Part shown: one piece after another, positions 58,646 through 64,000 of the stretch | Position numbering within the stretch: position 1 is the stretch's first letter | How the letters are laid out: the number at the start of each line of letters is the position of its first letter | Source: Siphonodentalium dalli | Lineage: Eukaryota > Mollusca > Scaphopoda > Gadilida > Siphonodentaliidae | Length of the DNA stretch: 64,000 bases | NCBI GenBank assembly: GCA_032622095.1 | Contig: CP136068.1 | Span: forward strand, 186,859,309 to 186,923,308 | Direction of reading: 5' to 3' | Program-made: the position numbers and the translations under genes | The notes under the pieces: generated by a model | The model's database searches: none | Told to the model about the DNA's origin: nothing | Seen by the model: the letters and a program-made list of their open reading frames with translations, nothing else

Positions 58646-59545
58646 TAACGACCAATGTTGACACATAATGCATCGCGACTGATATAAATTAGTAAAGTGT
58701 AATGACAAATGTTGAACAAAATGCATCTCGACTGTACTGTTGCAACAATGCTATAAACGAATAAATGAATTATGCAGGGGTGGGGATGGATATATGGAGA
58801 AATAGGGGTTAATTCAGATGAACTGATATAAATTATTAGAGCGATAACGACCAATGTTGACACATATTGCATCGCGACAGCTGTCGCGCCAAGGCTATAC
58901 GATAGGGGGGGGGGGGGGGGTCGGAATCTGAATTATCTCTATCTCTATAGAAAGGAATAGCAATTGATGTACATACATGTATATAGTAATATATACAAAT
59001 TATTATCACATGATAAAATATGTACGTAACAGATAACACGACTATACCGATGAAAAAAATCATAAATTGGGGGGGGCAGGGGTGGGCTATATGGGGAAAT
59101 AGGGGTTCATACTGTGAACCGATATAAATTAGTAAAGCGGTAATGACAAATGTTGAGCTATAATGCATCTTGACTGTACTGTTGCAACAATGCTATAAAA
59201 TAGGGGGGGGGGGGTCAGGATCTGAATTATCTCTATGTCTATAGATAGTGCCAGAATAATAATTTATGGACTTCTATAGAAGTACAATACAAATTAGTAT
59301 CACATGATAAAATATGTACGTAACAGTAACAGCTAATGTTCACGACTATACCAATGAAAAAATTGATAAATTGGGGAGGGGTGGGCTATATAGAAAAATA
59401 GGGGTTCATTCTGTGAATCGATATAAATTAATAAAGCGGTAATGACAAATGTTGAACTATAATGCATCTCGACTGTACTGTTTCAACAATGCTATATAAT
59501 GGGGGGGAGTCAGGATCAGCACCCCCCCCCCCCCAAAAAACCACC
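58646..59545. repeat. About 300-bp tandem repeat with G-runs
   Basis: Units contain GATATAAATTA(G/T)TA(A/G)A, AATGACAAATGTTGA, ATGCAT(C/T)(T/G)CGACTGTACTG, a long G-run (58904-58921, about 59203-59213), TCTGAATTATCTCTAT, GATAAAATATGTACGTAACA and GGGGTTCAT(A/T)CTGTGAA. Two nearly full units (about 58810-59105 and 59106-59405) sit between partial ones. Frames here are repeat readings. Confidence 0.7.
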
Positions 59546-60138
59546 CCCAAGTGGCCACTTCCCTGATGATACTATACTGTCCTAAGTAAATGACTTATTA
59601 GACCCCCATGGGGGGGTATACTGGATTGACTGCGTCCGTCCGTCCGTCACGCTTTCTCCGTCCGTTTGTTTGTCCGTCCGTCCGTCCGTCCAACCTCATA
59701 ACTCGAACAACTATGAACCGATTTCAATAATTTTTTGTATGCAATCTCCTTAGGACAGTCTCTCCGCATGATGCTAATTGCGGTTCGGTCCGACTTAATA
59801 ACTTTAACAAATATGAACCGATTTCAATAATGTTTGGTATACATGCTTCTCACAATACCCTCTCTACATGATGCGGCTAGGGATTGGCTCAGACTGTTTT
59901 TCGTAATATTACACCTCATTTTCGACTTATTTTGACTTAGAAAATTCTGTCTGACTTTAACAAATATGAACCGATTTGAATAATTGTTTCTGTACAAGCT
60001 TCTTGTGACACCATATCGATATTATTAGTCTGAATTTTTCTTTAAAGTTAAAAATCTTTTTGGTTGAGTTTACGGATAATGCGGGTTGAATTTGCCACAG
60101 TGGGGGTATGCTAGCACTCGAGTGCACACCTCTTGTTG
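59546..60138 (+). repeat. Microsatellite-linked tandem element, (CCGT)n type
   Basis: It begins near CCCCCATGGGGGGGTATAC (59602), then (CCGT)n tracts (59627-59692), then three diverged copies of AACTNNAACAA(C/A)TATGAACCGATTT(C/G)AATAAT at about 59700, 59800 and 59958. It ends near a GGGGGTATGCTAGC and GCACTCGAGTGC palindrome (60114-60126). The architecture parallels the Helitron-like array and the 2636-3050 element, but no CTRR end was seen. A C-run lies at 59523-59534. Confidence 0.5.
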
Positions 60139-60895
60139 AACATGGGCTACTGGCCGGAGTTTTCGTCTGATCATCATGAATTTTGTCGTGGATGTTAATA
60201 TTGACATGTAGATGGGAACGAGTCATTTAGGGGTCATTCGGCAATAAATCATGGCCGCCAGAAGCCATCTTGGACTTTACTCTTTGTATGACTAAATTCT
60301 TAGCTACTAAATTTAGATGACATGTAGATGAGAAATGAGTCATTTTGGGGTCATTCTGCAAAAATAAAAAAAAACAAGGCCGCCAGTGGCCATCTTGGAT
60401 TTCAAAATGCAATACATTAGCACGGGCTACATGCCGAACTGTTCGCCTGATCATCATGAAATTTGTATGAATGTTAATATTGGCATGTAGATGGGGACGA
60501 GTCATTTTGTGGTCATTCGGCCATAAAAGTTGGCCATTGGCAGCCATCTTGGATTTTACTCATTACTTTACTCATTGCATGACTAAATCCTTTGGCATGG
60601 GCTACAAGTGATAGCTTTGGTCGGATCATTATGGAATTTGTCATGACTTAGCATTGGCATGTAAATCTGAATGAGTCATTTTGTGGTATAAAACATGTCC
60701 GCATGCAGTCATCTGACTCATCTTGGATTTCACTCTTTGCAAGAGGAAATTCTTTGGCACACCCTACAGTCAACTTTCCTCAGCCGATCATTTCCAAACT
60801 TCAGTACATGTAGATGGAAGCAATCAAATGTTTTTGAATTTCGTTTGCAAACATAGCCGCCAGCAACCATCTTGGATTTTACTTTATATTCCGGT
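60139..60895. repeat. Tandem repeat containing GCCATCTTGGA
   Basis: About five diverged copies starting near 60139, 60301 (partial), 60421, 60595 and 60757. Shared words are GGGCTAC, CTGATCATCATGAA, GGCATGTAGATG, GAGTCATTTTG(T/G)GGTCATTC, GCCGCCAG and GCCATCTTGGA. Frames of about 90-106 codons read through the repeats only. Confidence 0.65.
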
Positions 60896-62106
60896 ATATC
60901 TCCATGTTGATATGAATCTAGAATAACTCAGACATTTCAACTTTCCGCATTCCTAATCACTCTGTTGAATGTAACATATGATATTATTCCCTTTTCAATT
61001 TCAAAATTGTATATACCGGTAGTGTCATTGACACTTTCAGCATTTCATTTAATTCAGTTAATTCACATTTTCACCAGCTTACCGTAGACATACATGTAAA
61101 CCAATTTCATCATTGTTTTCTTCATTAAAGGAAATTGCAAATTCGTTGTTTATTCCATCATTTCAACATTTCATTAAAGGGACACTTTATGTGTGGTATG
61201 TTCACACATATCGATTCATTCAGACGAACCAATCCATATTTCATGAAATTGACACTTCACATTCAGAACACTTCCAACTCAACTATTAAAGTGACATTCC
61301 ATTTCCATCCATTGGAAATTCTAATTCAACTTCAGCCGATATATATATATATACATGTACATAATTTACATGTACATGTACCTACCACTTTATTCATGAG
61401 AAAATTTCTGCATTCATGAAAAAATAATTCGTTAAACATTTTAACCTGTACTGTGGTAGCGTGATTGCAGACATCTAGGACCTGTGGGCCTGGTTGAATT
61501 CACTGCGGTTTGATGGATCACATCCATCCTCAACCTACATATGCTATATATGGCATTTTGATCTGACGTACAGGGGTAGATAAGCTTGAGACCCCACCAC
61601 AGTTCAATTCACACCAGGTTCTCAGCTGTTATTTTCGTATGTTTGAACTTTAGTAAAATATGTTTGGACTGAACATAATCGGGATAATGTTGTTACCGGT
61701 ATATACGTGTACATCAAAGCCCCATGCATATATAATTATATAGCAGACTACGCCAAGATCAACCAGTCCTTATCATATTTTTTGTCTAAAATTTATAAAT
61801 AACTTGTAACTCAGGGTTGGTAGTTACGTGTAGGTGGTGGGACAGAAGTATTCAGCGATTTAATGCTGGGTTTGAATAGTGCACAAGGTTCCTTGGCAAC
61901 ATCAGGTACTAGTAACGTGGCTATTGGTGATTATACATGTAATATCTCAAATTCTCAACCCACGTTCTAACCTGGTATTTTAATATGATGATACGGACAT
62001 CTCACCGAGTGGTATAGCACAGGTACATGTACATGTAGTACGCAACATCCTATAATTATTGCAATATTGAAGTTGATGATAACATTTTATTTTATTTTTG
62101 CAATTT
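60896..62106. other. Intergenic DNA, no gene recognised
   Basis: AT-rich. CATTAAAGG(G/A)(A/-)A words near 61125 and 61174 recall the TTAAAGGGACAC unit of the palindromic element, but lie in unrelated context. TACATGTACATGTA occurs at 61350-61382 and 62020-62040. A weak inverted similarity (GCCTGGTTGAATTCAC against GTTCAATTCACACCAGG) lies at 61490-61620. Confidence 0.4.
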
Positions 62107-62325
62107 TAAAGATACTCAATCCGAATTAACCCTCGCAGATTACTTTTTCCTTGACTTCGGAGGTCAAAATATTTGTTTCAAGTCGAGGAACACACAACAT
62201 CAAAGCTCAGAGTGATCAGATACCGATTTTTAAAATTTATCATTTTAATTTTTATGTGGCCCAGCAAACAGCAGACGAGAATACTTTCTCTGACCAAATT
62301 GCAGATGAAGATGGATAACTCTAAA
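62107..62325 (+). repeat. Dispersed repeat, copy 2
   Basis: Partner of 31486-31715, in the same orientation, with scattered substitutions and small indels. The end ATGAAGATGGATAACTCTAAAATC is the more conserved edge. Class unknown. Confidence 0.6.
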
Positions 62326-63127
62326 ATCAAGTGTTTTTTTTGTGTGTGTGTCAGATGTTTGACAAACCAGCAATATTCGTTGAGCAAAAAGTTGATAAAT
62401 TACAGGTGTTTGTCAATTTTATGCTATAATTGACTGCGGTTAGCATTATTTTCGAGCAATTAATCGATTCTGTCAACTGAAGCGGCATTTCAAAAAAAAC
62501 TTGTTGTTGTTGGAATCTGATGATAAGGGAACTATTGATTCGGAGTGATGACCTTTAAGGGAAAAATATCTTTATTGGATAAATTTACATATCATACTGA
62601 ATACATTTTTATGAAAACGGGGATTTATTGCATATTTCACATAGCCACATCTGATTTATTTATAGAGGTTTATGTATGCTTGACTTTCAGCGAGATACAT
62701 GGATGGGACACAATGACTCAATGAGACACAATTTATAGCCTGTGGTAGGATCCAACTTCAGTAGATGATAGGCACTTCGAAAAAGAATGAGATAATTTGC
62801 CAAATGACTATTGTTTTGGGACCGGAGTGGATAAATAATTTAGATCAAACAAATTGATGTCATTGTGCAATAGTGGTATGTTCGGGGCGTTTCCTATATG
62901 GTACTGCTTAGGGGTGACCCCTTCTGTGAAGTAGATGATTGAGGAACAAGTATTAAGGGTGGTCCCAGCTCGAGATTGCATCCTTGTTTGTGACTTTTGT
63001 TAGCTTATATCGTACTCTCAGTCTCAGGTGTCTAATCATTGTGATGGTCAATAATAGTGATAGCGGAGACCTAGACTGAAATTAACAATATTGATTGAAA
63101 TTTTATTCTATTTAATTCTATTTCAAT
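62326..63127. other. Intergenic DNA, no gene recognised
   Basis: A (TG)n stretch near 62338-62350 is the only simple repeat. No coding signal was found. Confidence 0.4.
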
Positions 63128-63131
63128 TTAA

Positions 63132-63466
63132 CCTCTTCGCTGCTATGACGTCCGTAACTATTACGGACGTAAAAGTGCACGCCGTGTGCTATATGGTCCG
63201 TATGTACTACGGACCTACTTCAGCACACTATATTCTAGAAGTAGGCCATTATACATAACTGGAACTCAGAGATTAGTGCATCGGAATAACTGTATCTCTA
63301 CGTTTCAAAAAGTGTATGATGTCCCACAATTGTGAACGATAATAGCTTTCAGCTGAGTCAGTTGTATGGTTCTTATGACATTCCCGCTATATTTTCCCAT
63401 TGGAAAATGCCAATAACGTCAACAACCCAGCACACGACGTCATAACGTCATTTAGCAGCGAAGAGG
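63132..63466. mobile_element. TTAA-flanked MITE (piggyBac-like)
   Basis: A 335-bp element with terminal inverted repeats CCTCTTCGCTGCTA and its complement, flanked by TTAA (63128-63131 and 63467-63470). TTAA followed by CCT is typical of piggyBac-type termini. Inside are two hairpins, ACGTCCGTAACTATTACGGACGT-like at 63149-63171 and GGTCCGTATGTACTACGGACC-like at 63196-63216, plus repeated TGACGT words. Non-coding. Confidence 0.8.
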
Positions 63467-63470
63467 TTAA

Positions 63471-64000
63471 TTATATATATGTCTCTATGCCAAAAATCTT
63501 AATGATCGTTGAGAATGTTATCTAAAATTACTAATAATGCGGCACATGCTGACACTATTGTTAGGCATCTGATAATATATAAACATTTTAATAATTGCCC
63601 GGGAGGAATGACATTAGTATAAGGAACACAAAGCAAAATCCACAACAAAGTCACTTAAATCTTGCCATTTCAAAGTTGGATCTTCACATTCTATGACACA
63701 CATTATTAATAAAAGGTATTTCATAATTTATTAACTGTACTAGTTACTTCCCTATCGCAACAGCAAACACTGTGTACTGGTGGAATATATCATTCTTGAC
63801 GGGCATAGATACATATTCCATATTCATGGCATGGTCTGATAAAATGCTACTAGATTAAACATTTATATGATTGCCGCATTAGTCATGTACATGTATAATT
63901 AGAAGGTCGTGACAGTTCAGCTAAGTTGGCCTGGAATTATTATGTTTAGCATACATATTATTCCAATCCCAATGTGTCAAGTCGACAATAGCAAGTACGC
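63471..64000. other. Intergenic DNA, no gene recognised
   Basis: AT-rich sequence to the window edge, with no domain, repeat array or inverted repeat visible. Confidence 0.4.

Noticed and set aside
61125-61190. TTAAAGGGACAC words as another copy of the palindromic element
   Set aside because: Only the short word matches. The surrounding order of motifs seen at 14330-14760 and 30455-31080 is absent.

Overview
The window is animal nuclear DNA, almost certainly from a marine invertebrate and most likely a mollusc, probably a bivalve. The reasons are the low gene density, AT-rich intronic and intergenic sequence, many TACATGTA and ACCGGTA motifs, microsatellite-linked tandem elements of the kind described in bivalves, and a C-type lectin gene with canonical introns. 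Nothing looks bacterial. The organism call is inference from sequence style.

The only host gene that can be rebuilt with confidence is a C-type lectin domain gene on the minus strand. Two exons (22506-22682 and 8457-8692) have phase-matched splice sites and join into one domain of about 137 residues. The intron between them is about 13.8 kb. It holds a 39-bp VNTR (8735-10162), an inverted-repeat element (10662-12249), a 50-bp tandem array (12751-13249) and, as the most striking object in the window, a 6957-bp palindromic mobile element (14156-21112).

The palindromic element has two near-identical arms of about 3.3 kb around a unique 414-bp centre. It is bounded by a 6-bp target duplication, CTGGCT, and has TG...CA termini. 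Each arm carries an intact gene for an FtsK/HerA (A32-like) DNA-packaging-type ATPase fused to zinc-finger-like motifs, a 73-residue basic protein and a possible 31-residue ORF. It also has TATA boxes at fixed spacing, GC-rich (GCC/GGC)n palindromes and poly(A) signals. It resembles a Polinton/Maverick or adintovirus-type derivative that kept only the ATPase module and doubled it into giant inverted repeats. A decayed relative of the terminal region is at 30455-31080. A 148-bp insertion in the large satellite (58426-58573) carries a 34-nt exact match to the outward promoter, doubled as an inverted pair.

Region by region: 1-3308 is intergenic with one microsatellite-linked repeat. 3309-8277 is a head-to-tail array of non-autonomous Helitron-like elements, with TC 5' ends, a 3' hairpin plus CTAG, and 122-bp internal repeats. 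8278-22682 is the lectin gene. 22683-33760 is a mosaic of tandem repeats, a solo Helitron 5' end, foldbacks and gene fragments. 33767-38903 contains several MITEs with clear target duplications (TA, 8-bp hAT-type, TTAA), one of them with its empty site preserved in a neighbouring tandem copy. 38906-40811 is ACATGTA-rich DNA. 40812-58425 is a 17.6-kb satellite of 93-bp units with higher-order structure. 58640-60900 holds three more tandem families, and 60900-64000 is intergenic DNA with a dispersed repeat and another TTAA-flanked MITE. No tRNA, rRNA or CRISPR was seen.
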